Source of the DNA: Butyrivibrio sp.
Lineage (GTDB): Bacteria > Bacillota > Clostridia > Lachnospirales > Lachnospiraceae
DNA length: 64,000 nt
NCBI GenBank assembly: GCA_017413105.1
Contig: JAFPVA010000204.1
Coordinates: 53,983 to 117,982 of the forward strand
Direction: 5' to 3'
This document shows positions 1-8,142 of this stretch, piece by piece. The notes beneath the pieces were generated by a model, which saw only the letters and a list, made by a program, of their open reading frames with translations, was not told the DNA's origin and ran no database searches. Each line of letters opens with the position of its first letter. Positions within the stretch are counted from its first letter, which is position 1. Both the position numbers and the translations under genes were made by a program.

Positions 1-68
1 CCATATAAACAACTATTTAGATACATTATTTAAGATCATAAACCTCCAAATTGAATTTATGTTTAAAA

Positions 69-108
69 AGAAAGAACTTGCAGAATTATTTCCCTGCAAG
101 TTCTTTCT
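69..108. terminator. Perfect 15-bp stem-loop, probable terminator
   Basis: The arms at 69-83 and 94-108 are exact reverse complements around a 10-nt loop. The minus-strand side is followed by a short T-run (61-70 read in reverse), so it would best stop transcripts leaving the region to the left. No gene ending here is visible inside the window, so its partner gene probably lies beyond the left edge. Confidence 0.6.
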
Positions 109-144
109 AATTTCTGGAAGAGTATTAGAAAAAGATTACAAAAC

Positions 145-1034
145 TAAAGGTGACTAAAAAAGGAATGATCATGAAATTTATTAATTCTATATATAATTTA
201 ACAAAATGCAGGATGATAAAAATAATACATTTTTGACGTATTCAGAAGATATATGCCAGGTTTGATATACAGCCAAAAGTTGTTTATTAAATAATAAATA
301 CAACTATTTTTTATTAATTAATGTGCGTGGTAAACGCTGTAATCATGCGTATTATTGCGATTAGCAGTGACTAAAAAGGGATTAAAAGGATATAAAAAAG
401 GGAATATTAAGCTATATAAAAGGGCTGAAAAGGTGAACAAAAAGGGAATATATAGAAATAATAAAAAAGTGTACAAAAAAGGGATTAAAAGCGATGTTTT
501 ATGGTATTTAAAGTGTATAAAAGGGGAATCAGGAATTAAAGGTGACTAAAAAGGGAATAATTATAATCGAAGTCTTCCGGATCATATAATTAGAATCTAT
601 TTATAACCTAAAAAGAAGTATTGTGTAGTACATAAAAATACTAAAGGTGACTGAAAAGGGAACAAAAATCTCTAAAGGTGAACAAAAAGGGAATTGTTTA
701 TCCACAGGAAGTTATGTAAACGGGTGTGAAAGGTGACTAAAAAGGGATTAATATTAACCATATAAGTCAAACCAATACAGTTTATGGTGATGTAAAGGGG
801 CGCAAATATATCATGAGGTGCACAAAAAGGGAACAAAAATTACAAACTATTATGGTCAACAAATTATAGGGTATAAAGTACCGTAAAGGCACAATATATG
901 GGCAAAAAATACTTGAAAGTGACAAAAAAGGGAATATAATAATTATTGAAGTAAATAAAAAGGGAATGTTATTTTTCACATTTCATTTTCAGGTGTATAA
1001 AAAAGGAATCCTTTTTGGTGTAATAAAAGGGAAC
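145..1034 (+). repeat. Iteron array of the replication origin
   Basis: About 15 imperfect direct repeats of the form AAAGGTGACTAAAAAGGGAA sit all on the + strand. Approximate copies: 145-166, 365-383, 388-406, 428-450, 466-485, 509-530, 536-559, 642-662, 673-694, 728-749, 815-833, 915-936, 948-968, 990-1010 and 1016-1034. The core TGA/TGT-N-AAAAAGGGA is the constant part. Spacing is irregular and the last copies run up to the rep start codon. Such arrays beside a Rep_3-family gene are the usual binding sites of the initiator. The rest of the region is very AT-rich, as expected for a melting zone. No other gene is visible in 1-1055; an open frame at 355-549 only translates the repeats. Confidence 0.85.
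698..706 (+). promoter_or_regulatory. DnaA box
   Basis: TTATCCACA is a perfect match to the consensus DnaA box. It lies in the middle of the iteron array, between the copies at 673-694 and 728-749. Iteron origins often need host DnaA as well as Rep, so the position supports this being the origin. Only one perfect box was seen. Confidence 0.75.
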
Positions 1035-1055
1035 GACCATTATTGTGGGGGAAAT

Positions 1056-2225
1056 ATGCAAGATAAGAAAAGAGAGCAGTTAGTTGTAAGTAAAAGTTAC
1101 AAGAAATCTAATGAGCTCATAAATGCCATGGGAAAAGGGACAGCACTTAGCCAGAAGCTATTTGCAATAGGAATGCAGAATATTAAGATTGATAATACCA
1201 ACAATGTTGTTGCTACTATTTATGGATCTGAACTCAGGAAGATGTTTCATTCCAGTTCAGGTTCGTTATATGAACACATTGAAGCGTTATGTGATAGGCA
1301 GATTAAGGGAGCAACTATTTTTGACTGGAACTTACTTATGAAAGACCAGAAGAATGGTAAAATCGAGGCTCATCAGGTTGTAACGGATGCTTCTTTCAAA
1401 GATGGTACTCTTACTCTTAGATATAACAACTCTTTAACTGATAAAATAGTTAATCTGCAGAAAAACTACACTGTTTTAAGCCTTGCTGATACATTAAGCT
1501 TAAAAAGTGTATACTCGTTGCGCCTATATGAGATGCTAAAATCAGCGTATGATTACAAAAAAGCCTTGATAAAAGAAGGTGGAGTACTGGCTTTTGAATA
1601 TAATCTGACAGAACTTAAGCTTGAACTTGGCATTATTACTTCCGGAGGAAATAAGGAAATAAAAGCGGAGCTGGAAAAAGAACGCCCTGATTACGATAAG
1701 ATCGATGAACTTGCTGAAAAGACAGGGCAAACAAAATATAAAGAGTATAAAATCTTTAACAGAAATGTTCTTAGTAAAGCAAAGGATGAGCTTAATAGAA
1801 AGACTAGTCTTGATGTGGATTATGAACCTATTAAGAGTGGAAGAAGAGCAGCCGGTATAAGATTTTACGTAAGCCAGAAAGAAAATCTTATCACAAATAA
1901 GAAAGAGCTTCCTGTTATCAACAAAGATGAGATTCTCGATGAGCTCATTGAGCTTTTGCATGGAGATTTTAAGGTAAAAGAGATTCGTGAGATTGCTGAG
2001 TTTGCTGGATATGATCTTGAAAAGATTAGAAAATCCTACGAATATATGCAATCATATGTTACTACAATTGATGTTCCTATAGCATTTATGAAGGAATGCA
2101 TCAAAAACGAATACTATAATAGTAAGGCTGAACCGTTTGTTCCTAAAGAAAACAAATTTAATACTTTTCAACATAATTCAAACGATAATTTTGAAGAACT
2201 GGAAAGATTGTTATTGGATAATTGA
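1056..2225 (+). CDS. Replication initiator protein, Rep_3 family
   Basis: A 389-residue protein of the Rep_3 (winged-helix) initiator family, expected to bind the iterons upstream and start replication of this replicon. The N-terminal part (about residues 15-140) resembles the first winged-helix domain of plasmid initiators, with the typical stretches ELINAMGKGTALSQKLF and SLADTLSLKSVYSLRLYEML; a second winged-helix half follows. The frame stays open upstream to 966, but those 30 codons are translated iterons (VYKKGIL, VIKGN). The ATG at 1056 follows a G-rich ribosome-binding site (GTGGGGGAA), so I place the start there. Iterons abut the start codon, so Rep may repress its own synthesis. The next gene begins 62 bp after the stop, beyond a 32-bp palindrome. 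Confidence 0.88.
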   Translation: MQDKKREQLVVSKSYKKSNELINAMGKGTALSQKLFAIGMQNIKIDNTNNVVATIYGSELRKMFHSSSGSLYEHIEALCDRQIKGATIFDWNLLMKDQKNGKIEAHQVVTDASFKDGTLTLRYNNSLTDKIVNLQKNYTVLSLADTLSLKSVYSLRLYEMLKSAYDYKKALIKEGGVLAFEYNLTELKLELGIITSGGNKEIKAELEKERPDYDKIDELAEKTGQTKYKEYKIFNRNVLSKAKDELNRKTSLDVDYEPIKSGRRAAGIRFYVSQKENLITNKKELPVINKDEILDELIELLHGDFKVKEIREIAEFAGYDLEKIRKSYEYMQSYVTTIDVPIAFMKECIKNEYYNSKAEPFVPKENKFNTFQHNSNDNFEELERLLLDN

Positions 2226-2233
2226 TATTATAC

Positions 2234-2265
2234 AAGGCATATATGTTATATAACATATATGCCTT
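2234..2265. repeat. 32-bp perfect palindrome between rep and the ATPase gene
   Basis: The two 16-bp halves (2234-2249 and 2250-2265) are exact reverse complements with no loop. The centre contains GTTATATAAC at 2245-2254. There is no T-run, so it does not look like an intrinsic terminator. It may be an operator, a protein-binding partition or resolution site, or an mRNA hairpin just before the ATPase ribosome-binding site. A 16-base part of it recurs at 25181-25196. Confidence 0.7.
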
Positions 2266-2287
2266 AAATTATAAAAAAGGAGGCTGC

Positions 2288-3598
2288 ATGGAAAGAATTG
2301 TTTCAAAATTACTGATTTACGGAGATTTGCCTGAGGAATCTATTCTTATGCAACTTTCCGGAGTTTGCAGAGAATTGCATAGCGGTGCTTATGATAAAGA
2401 AAAGCTGATTGCCAGAATATATAAACAGGTCAAGAGATTGCTTGAACTCGGGACTTCTTGCGCCTTTGACAAAAATCTTTGGCATAATTATCTTACATAT
2501 CTTTTGATCATGGACGAAAATCCCTTTACACTTACTTGTGAAAAAGTTGGAAGTAAGGAGGGAAGCGTAAATCATTTTGCTAAAAACGATTTTTTAACAT
2601 TTCACAAGTTATTTAATTATGACTTTTCAGAACTGGAAGAAAAGCTGGGCATAGATTGTTTTTCCTGTATAACGGATTATAAGGCAATTGAGAAGCCTGA
2701 ACTAATGTATAATACAAATGTTAGTGAAAAAGTAAGATGTTTAAGTGAAAAGCTTGAAACAGCAAAAAATGAAGATGACTTTTTTGACTATGTTACAGTT
2801 TTTTACAAGGAAATAGGAGTTGGGGCATTTGGACTTAATAAGGCCTTTAGGCTGAAGGAACTTCCTGGAGAAACAGTCGAATTTAATCCGATCAACAATA
2901 TGGATTCGGTCGTATTAGATGATCTGGTGGGATATGAGCTGCAGAAAGAGAAGCTTATAGCAAATACAAAAGCATTTGTGGAAGGGAAAAAGGCTAATAA
3001 TGTCCTTCTTTTTGGCGATAGTGGAACGGGTAAATCTACCAGCATCAAAGCTATCGTTAATGAATTTTACAAAGATGGACTTAGAATGATAGAAATATAT
3101 AAGCATCAGTTCAGGCTTTTGTCCCAGTTAATTTCGCAGATTAAGAATAGAAACTATAAATTCATCATATATATGGATGATCTCTCCTTTGAGGAAGATG
3201 AGTCGGATTATAAGTTTTTGAAAGCGGTCATTGAGGGTGGTGTGGAGACAAAACCTGACAATATTTTGATATATGCAACGTCAAATCGTCGCCATCTTAT
3301 AAAAGAAACCTGGAAGGACAGGAGAGATGTTGAGCAAGACGGTGATATCCATAGATCTGACACTATGGAAGAAAAGCTTTCACTGGCCAATCGATTTGGT
3401 GTAACAATTGGGTATTATAAGCCATCGAGACAGGAATATTACGAAATTGTAAAAGAACTGACCATAAAAGAAGGCTTGGAAATTCAAGAGGACGAACTGC
3501 TTAGAGAAGCAGACAGATGGGAACTGAACCACGGAGGCATTTCCGGGAGAACCGCAAGACAATTTGTCAATTATCTGCTATCAAGGGTCCCACTTTAA
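2288..3598 (+). CDS. DUF815-type AAA+ ATPase
   Basis: A 436-residue predicted ATPase resembling the DUF815/COG2607 family, whose biochemical role is not settled. The N-terminal half is helical and unassigned. The C-terminal AAA+ half has Walker A GDSGTGKS at residues 243-250 and Walker B ending in Asp-Asp at 297-298 (FIIYMDD), then a sensor-like ATSNRRHL segment. The open frame extends to 2222, but the ATG at 2288 follows AAAAAAGGAGG, so it is the better start. The gene follows rep by 62 bp with a palindrome between them, and it overlaps the convergent small gene by 18 bp. Sitting beside rep suggests a part in replicon upkeep, but this family also occurs on chromosomes, so that is inference. 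Confidence 0.8.
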   Translation: MERIVSKLLIYGDLPEESILMQLSGVCRELHSGAYDKEKLIARIYKQVKRLLELGTSCAFDKNLWHNYLTYLLIMDENPFTLTCEKVGSKEGSVNHFAKNDFLTFHKLFNYDFSELEEKLGIDCFSCITDYKAIEKPELMYNTNVSEKVRCLSEKLETAKNEDDFFDYVTVFYKEIGVGAFGLNKAFRLKELPGETVEFNPINNMDSVVLDDLVGYELQKEKLIANTKAFVEGKKANNVLLFGDSGTGKSTSIKAIVNEFYKDGLRMIEIYKHQFRLLSQLISQIKNRNYKFIIYMDDLSFEEDESDYKFLKAVIEGGVETKPDNILIYATSNRRHLIKETWKDRRDVEQDGDIHRSDTMEEKLSLANRFGVTIGYYKPSRQEYYEIVKELTIKEGLEIQEDELLREADRWELNHGGISGRTARQFVNYLLSRVPL

Positions 3599-3796
3599 AT
3601 TAGGGCAATCGTTTGCACAGCCCTGAAGACTTTCATTTCTTACTTCGCAGGATGCATTTCTGCAATCTCTGCAGCGGAAAGTGTAGTGATATGAATATCT
3701 CAATTTGCATGCTCTACAGCAAAATGGCATCCCGCTGTTACGTGCTATAAAAGTGCGACCGCAGCCTATACATGTTTTTTCAAGATTGTGCGACAT
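3581..3796 (-). CDS. Small cysteine-rich (zinc-finger-like) protein
   Basis: A 71-residue protein with ten cysteines, beginning CIGCGRTF and continuing with CCRAC, CRDC and further single cysteines. The spacing suggests one or two bound zinc ions. I do not recognise a named family. It is likely real because an excellent ribosome-binding site (AAGGAG) lies 5-6 bases before the ATG at 3796, and the Cys pattern would not arise by chance. It is convergent with the AAA+ ATPase gene and overlaps its last 18 bp. Function unknown; nucleic-acid binding is a guess. Confidence 0.65.
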   Translation of the reverse strand: MSHNLEKTCIGCGRTFIARNSGMPFCCRACKLRYSYHYTFRCRDCRNASCEVRNESLQGCANDCPNLKWDP

Positions 3797-3957
3797 AGTT
3801 TCTCCTTAAGAAATACACAACACTACAATTCTATTATCAAATGACAGTTTGGCAGATTCAATAAACTGCTGATTAAAAAATCATAATAAAACAATAGATT
3901 TTATGGGCGTTTTGGGATATTATTTTGATATTATAAATGAGTTTAAAGGAATTGATT

Positions 3958-4305
3958 ATGCATGAGATGAGCTATATTCTCAAGATGGTAAATATGGCCT
4001 GTGAGATAGCTGTAGAGAACAACGCAAAAAGGATAAAATCCATAGAAGTGGAAATTGGTAAAACAACAGGCGTTATGCCATATTACATGTATAAATACTA
4101 TCCGGATGCTATAAAGGGTACAATTCTGGAAGGGTCAGAGCTTATTTGCAGAGAAGTTCCTGTTAAGGCATTATGTGAGGAATGTAATAATGAATATCTT
4201 CCAAGCAGAGAAAATAGATATCTTTGTCCAAAATGTGGAGGAAGAAAAGCGCACATTATCGAAGGAAAAGGCGTAGTTCTAAAGAATGTTACTATTGAGG
4301 ATTGA
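3958..4305 (+). CDS. hypA: Nickel insertion chaperone HypA
   Basis: A 115-residue HypA-family protein, which delivers nickel to [NiFe] hydrogenase (or urease) during maturation. It begins Met-His-Glu, the family's nickel-binding start with the essential His2. A zinc site is formed by two CxxC pairs at Cys73/Cys76 and Cys90/Cys93. Length matches the family. An upstream in-frame ATG at 3937 would hide the conserved Met-His-Glu start, and AAAGGA at 3945-3950 serves the ATG at 3958. It is followed 88 bp later by larC, another nickel-cofactor gene, and a CobW-type GTPase lies further on. No hydrogenase structural genes or hypB-F are visible here. Confidence 0.9.
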   Translation: MHEMSYILKMVNMACEIAVENNAKRIKSIEVEIGKTTGVMPYYMYKYYPDAIKGTILEGSELICREVPVKALCEECNNEYLPSRENRYLCPKCGGRKAHIIEGKGVVLKNVTIED

Positions 4306-4313
4306 TGATATAA

Positions 4314-4323
4314 GTTATATAAC
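4314..4323. promoter_or_regulatory. GTTATATAAC palindrome upstream of larC
   Basis: A 10-bp perfect palindrome in the hypA-larC gap. The same ten bases occur at 2245-2254 and 25187-25196, each time between genes and 30-75 bp before a start codon. A shared operator is possible, but the motif is AT-rich and short. Confidence 0.35.
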
Positions 4324-4393
4324 ACAAATAATATGCATGTCATATTGATGCCATATAAGATATATCATCTGCGACTTATGAATTGGAGGTTAT

Positions 4394-5641
4394 ATGAAAA
4401 CAATATACCTTGAATGTAAGATGGGTGCTGCTGGAGATATGCTTACTGCAGCTCTTTTAGGCCTAGTTGAGAATGCAAGTGCGGTAGTAGAGGAACTTAA
4501 TAGCTTTGGAATACCAGGAGTTACATACGTACTGGAAAATATGAATAAATGCGGAATTCAAGGAAACCATATAAAAGTTCTTATAAATGGATCCGAGGAA
4601 AAACATTCTGATGAGTATGAAGAAGAACATATTCATGACAATCACCATCATCATCATGAACATCACGACCATGAACATGAGCACAAACATAGTCATGAGC
4701 ATAGAACATTATATGAGATAGAAGATATTATTGAGAATTTGAATGTATCAAAGGAAGTAAAAAGTGATATTAGAGAGGTGTATGAGTTACTGGCTGAGGC
4801 TGAAAGTTCAGTACATGGAGTGGCTGCAGATCAAATTCATTTCCATGAAGTTGGAAATCTTGATGCCATTGCGGATATAACAGCCGTTTGTTATTTAATG
4901 CATGTCCTTGATCCGGATAGAGTAGTGGTATCTCCAATAAATGTTGGAAGCGGAACAGTAAAATGTGCACATGGTATATTGCCGGTTCCTGCTCCGGCAA
5001 CTGCGCTTCTTTTGCAGGATATACCAAGTTATGAGAGTGATACTATTGAATCTGAACTTACGACGCCAACAGGAGCAGCTCTAATTAAGTATTTTGCTGA
5101 TTCATTTGGAAGCCAGCCATTAATGACGGTCAGGAAAATAGGTTATGGTATGGGCAAGAAGGAGTTCCCTCAGGCTAATGCGTTAAGAGCACTGATTGGA
5201 AAAACAAACGAAGAAAACGAGCAGGTTATTGAACTGTCGTGCAATGTAGACGATATGACTGCTGAAGAGATTGGATATGCTACAGAGACCCTGCTAGGGG
5301 ATGGAGCGTTGGAAGTATATACGGTATCAGCTGATATGAAAAAGAATAGGCCGGGAACGGTTATTCATTGTATCTGCAAGGTGGAAGACAGGGATAAGTT
5401 TGTATATGGATTGTTTCTGCATACCACTACTCTTGGCATTCGAGAAAACATTTGCAATAGATATGTTCTTTCCAGAGAAATAAGCAAAATTGATACCCCT
5501 TATGGTGAGGTTAGGATAAAAAAAGCTTCTGGTTTTAATGTAAATCGCCAGAAGCTTGAATATGATGACCTTGCCGGAATTGCAAATCGTACAGGAAAGT
5601 CCTTATTAGATTTGAAAAACGAGTTAGGCACAATGCATTAA
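4394..5641 (+). CDS. larC: Nickel-pincer cofactor nickel insertase LarC
   Basis: A 415-residue LarC protein. The family inserts nickel into the pyridinium bisthiocarboxylate mononucleotide to finish the nickel-pincer nucleotide used by lactate racemase and related enzymes. The N-terminus has the family motif CKMGAAGDM. Residues about 79-103 are strongly His-rich (a nickel store or binding loop), followed by conserved HFHEVG and GSGTV segments. In Lactobacillus plantarum LarC is made from two frames by programmed frameshifting; here it is a single uninterrupted frame. The start follows GGAGGT. larA, larB and larE are not in the window. hypA lies just upstream and may be co-transcribed. Confidence 0.88.
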   Translation: MKTIYLECKMGAAGDMLTAALLGLVENASAVVEELNSFGIPGVTYVLENMNKCGIQGNHIKVLINGSEEKHSDEYEEEHIHDNHHHHHEHHDHEHEHKHSHEHRTLYEIEDIIENLNVSKEVKSDIREVYELLAEAESSVHGVAADQIHFHEVGNLDAIADITAVCYLMHVLDPDRVVVSPINVGSGTVKCAHGILPVPAPATALLLQDIPSYESDTIESELTTPTGAALIKYFADSFGSQPLMTVRKIGYGMGKKEFPQANALRALIGKTNEENEQVIELSCNVDDMTAEEIGYATETLLGDGALEVYTVSADMKKNRPGTVIHCICKVEDRDKFVYGLFLHTTTLGIRENICNRYVLSREISKIDTPYGEVRIKKASGFNVNRQKLEYDDLAGIANRTGKSLLDLKNELGTMH

Positions 5642-5675
5642 TTATAAATTCAACTATTGTGTTGAGGCGTGATAA

Positions 5676-6902
5676 TTACTGAGATGCGAGCCCTTCTATC
5701 TTTTGCTGCGAGATTCGTATGGTGTCATCAACAGATTGTTCTCCGTTGATGCATTTTACCAGTTCCTGACCAAATACTTCTTCTATGCTTGACCATTTTG
5801 CGGTTCTGGGACGGACTCTGGAGTTATTGGTTCCTGAATAGATTGCCTCGAAGAAAGGATATTTATCCAAGATAGCTTTATCTCTGAATATGCTTGTTCT
5901 GGTAGGGACGCCGCCATAGTCGAGGGCTTTGACCTGTACGTCCTTACTGGTCAGGTATTTTATGGTTTCAAGGGCCAATTCTTTGTTGGAAGAATTTGAT
6001 GTGATTCCCATTAACCAATTTCCTATTTCACCGGTTGGCAGAACTTCAGAGTTCTTGTCTCTTTTCCCGGGGATTTGTGCTATTTTAGCAGATGCTCCTG
6101 TACCGGATATAAACCAGGATGGCCAGCCAAGCGCAATGCCAGCTTCTCCGGATGAGATGGCGTTAACCAGATCGTTCTTTTCATAGTTTTCGCCGGTAGA
6201 ATACAGCTTACAATAAAATTCTAATGCATCGCGGCTTTCCTGGCTGTCTAGTATAACATTATGATCTTCAAATATATCTCCGCCATAGGACCATAAAATG
6301 GGAAGGAAATCTGAAACGATTGGATTTCCGGACTGACCTCTTATGGCATAGCCCTTTTTTCCGGATTTATTTGCTTCTAAACAGCTTTCATAGATACTTT
6401 GCCAGTTAGTAAGGTCTATATCGGATCCGGTAACGGATTCATTATAGAATATTAGCTGCACATTACCTGAGAATGGGAGTGCATAGGTTGCGCCTAAAGG
6501 ATAAGGGTCCTTGCCAAGAAGTCTCGATTTTTCAACGAAGTCTTCGTCATCGGTATATCCGAGCTGAGTGAGATTGCAGAGTATATTTTTTTCAATATAC
6601 TCCGGCATAAGAGGGTCATCGATCATTATTATGTCATAGGAACCGGTTTCCTTTTGGGAATCTTCAATCGTGTTGTTTCTTATGTCATCGGCGCTGAATG
6701 AAAGAACGTTCAGTGAGCAATTATGACTTTCTTCAAAGTCTGCTTTTACTGCATTTATAACATCTGAAAAAGAGCCATCTCTGGCTGCTATGGTGATAGT
6801 TGTACGGTTTGTGCTGGCTGTTCCTCCGGAAGTGTTTCCACAGGCAGCTGTAGAGATGCACAAAATTGAAATAAGGATCATCGAAAATAGTCTTTTTTTC
6901 AT
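5676..6902 (-). CDS. Extracellular solute-binding lipoprotein, family 1 (sugar ABC type)
   Basis: A 408-residue solute-binding protein of the family-1 (maltose-binding-like) type that would present a carbohydrate to an ABC importer on the outer face of the membrane. It has a basic, hydrophobic signal sequence ending in a lipobox-like STAAC at about residue 21, then the usual ITIAARDGS-like first strand. The frame is open to 6941, but the ATG at 6902 is preceded by GGAGGT and starts the signal peptide, so it is preferred. No permease or ATPase genes adjoin it. It is convergent with larC and divergent from the CobW-like GTPase. Substrate unknown. Confidence 0.82.
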   Translation of the reverse strand: MKKRLFSMILISILCISTAACGNTSGGTASTNRTTITIAARDGSFSDVINAVKADFEESHNCSLNVLSFSADDIRNNTIEDSQKETGSYDIIMIDDPLMPEYIEKNILCNLTQLGYTDDEDFVEKSRLLGKDPYPLGATYALPFSGNVQLIFYNESVTGSDIDLTNWQSIYESCLEANKSGKKGYAIRGQSGNPIVSDFLPILWSYGGDIFEDHNVILDSQESRDALEFYCKLYSTGENYEKNDLVNAISSGEAGIALGWPSWFISGTGASAKIAQIPGKRDKNSEVLPTGEIGNWLMGITSNSSNKELALETIKYLTSKDVQVKALDYGGVPTRTSIFRDKAILDKYPFFEAIYSGTNNSRVRPRTAKWSSIEEVFGQELVKCINGEQSVDDTIRISQQKIEGLASQ

Positions 6903-7000
6903 GGCATACCTCCGCATATTTCCGTAAGTTAATATTACCATAAAGCGTTTGGTAATATGTGAAAATAAAATAATCTTATGATAAATTTTTGAGGGGCAAG

Positions 7001-7948
7001 ATGATAAAACTAGATTTAATAACTGGATTTTTGGGCGCGGGGAAAACTACTTTTTTGAAACATTATGGAGAGTATCTTGTTTCAAAGGGTGAAAAGATCT
7101 GCATTATAGAAAATGATTTTGGAGCAATCAATATTGACATGGTCTTACTAAAGGAATTGGAAGGTCCTCAATGTAATCTCGAGATGGTAATTGGCGGTGA
7201 TGGGCCAGAGGCACATAAGCGCAGGCTAAAGACAAAACTAATTTCCATGGCAATGCTGGGATTTTCCAGAGTTATTATTGAGCCTTCGGGAGTCTATGAT
7301 GTAGATGAGTTCTTTGATCTTTTGTATGAGGAACCTATAGATAAGTGGTATGAAGCGGGAAATGTAATTGCAGTTTTAAATCCAAAACAAAATGAGAACC
7401 TGACAGTTAATTCAAGATACCTTTTGATGGCGGAGGCTGCACAGGCAGGGATGATTGTACTAAGCAGGTCGGAACAGTGTAGCCTAGAAGAAAAAGAGAA
7501 GGCTATAAACCAACTAAATGACGCATTTAGTGAGTTTGGATGTAATAGAATCATAAGACCGAAGGACATCATTGATAAACCGTTTACGAGCCTTGATATA
7601 TCAGATTTTGAAAAGATAATTATATGTGGATTTAATCGATATAATCATGTAAAAATGCCGATTTTTGATACTGGTGAATACCAGACTCTGTTTTATTTTG
7701 ATTTCAAAATGGACAAGGCGGAAATAATTGACCAATGTCGTAAAGTTTTTGATGATAACGGGTGCGGAGTGGTTCATAGAATAAAGGGAATAATACAGAC
7801 AGATGCTGGAGATTTCTATGAATTAAATACCACGCGCAATGAAATAATGACTAAAGCGGTCATCAAAACAAGGCCTGTTTTAATTGTTATAGGGGAGAAT
7901 CTTAACAGGGATAATCTCGCAAAATACTTAGGTGAACCTACATTGTAA
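7001..7948 (+). CDS. CobW/HypB/UreG-type (G3E) GTPase
   Basis: A 315-residue G3E P-loop GTPase of the CobW/COG0523 group, proteins that hand metals (Zn, Co, Ni) to target enzymes. The P-loop GFLGAGKTT is at residues 9-17 and the switch-like ENDFGAINID follows at about 41-50. The Cys motif (GCxCC) that usually binds metal after this point is absent; the equivalent stretch reads VIGGDGPEAHKRR. The C-terminal half is consistent with a CobW_C-like domain. The ATG at 7001 has GAGGGG upstream; an earlier TTG at 6989 is less likely. Closeness to hypA and larC suggests nickel handling, which is inference. Confidence 0.8.
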   Translation: MIKLDLITGFLGAGKTTFLKHYGEYLVSKGEKICIIENDFGAINIDMVLLKELEGPQCNLEMVIGGDGPEAHKRRLKTKLISMAMLGFSRVIIEPSGVYDVDEFFDLLYEEPIDKWYEAGNVIAVLNPKQNENLTVNSRYLLMAEAAQAGMIVLSRSEQCSLEEKEKAINQLNDAFSEFGCNRIIRPKDIIDKPFTSLDISDFEKIIICGFNRYNHVKMPIFDTGEYQTLFYFDFKMDKAEIIDQCRKVFDDNGCGVVHRIKGIIQTDAGDFYELNTTRNEIMTKAVIKTRPVLIVIGENLNRDNLAKYLGEPTL

Positions 7949-8142
7949 TATTTTGAAGACCAATATATCCTGCTCTTGTTTTTGCGAGAATAAGATTCAG
8001 AGGTCAACCAAGCCGTTTTGATGAGTGCCATTTAATGAAATATAGTGCATTCTTTTTTATATTATTGTATAATTTATCATGAAATGGGTATTTTTCTGAA
8101 CTTTTAGTCTTCTTTAATTTCAAGCTTATGTGGAGCACGAAT

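Noticed and set aside
355-549. A 64-codon open frame rich in Lys-Lys-Gly
   Set aside because: It is a translation of the iterons; no ribosome-binding site and the repeat pattern explains its composition.
145-1034. CRISPR array
   Set aside because: Repeats are short, degenerate, all in one direction, irregularly spaced and next to rep; there are no spacers of even length.
966-1055. N-terminal extension of Rep
   Set aside because: These codons are translated iterons (VYKKGIL and similar); the ATG at 1056 has a proper upstream site.
1542-2051. A 169-codon minus-strand open frame inside rep
   Set aside because: Antisense of an AT-rich coding region; no ribosome-binding site and low-complexity hydrophobic sequence.
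4631-4705. The His-rich stretch as an inserted repeat or sequencing artefact
   Set aside because: LarC proteins commonly have a His-rich loop here, and the frame is kept on both sides.
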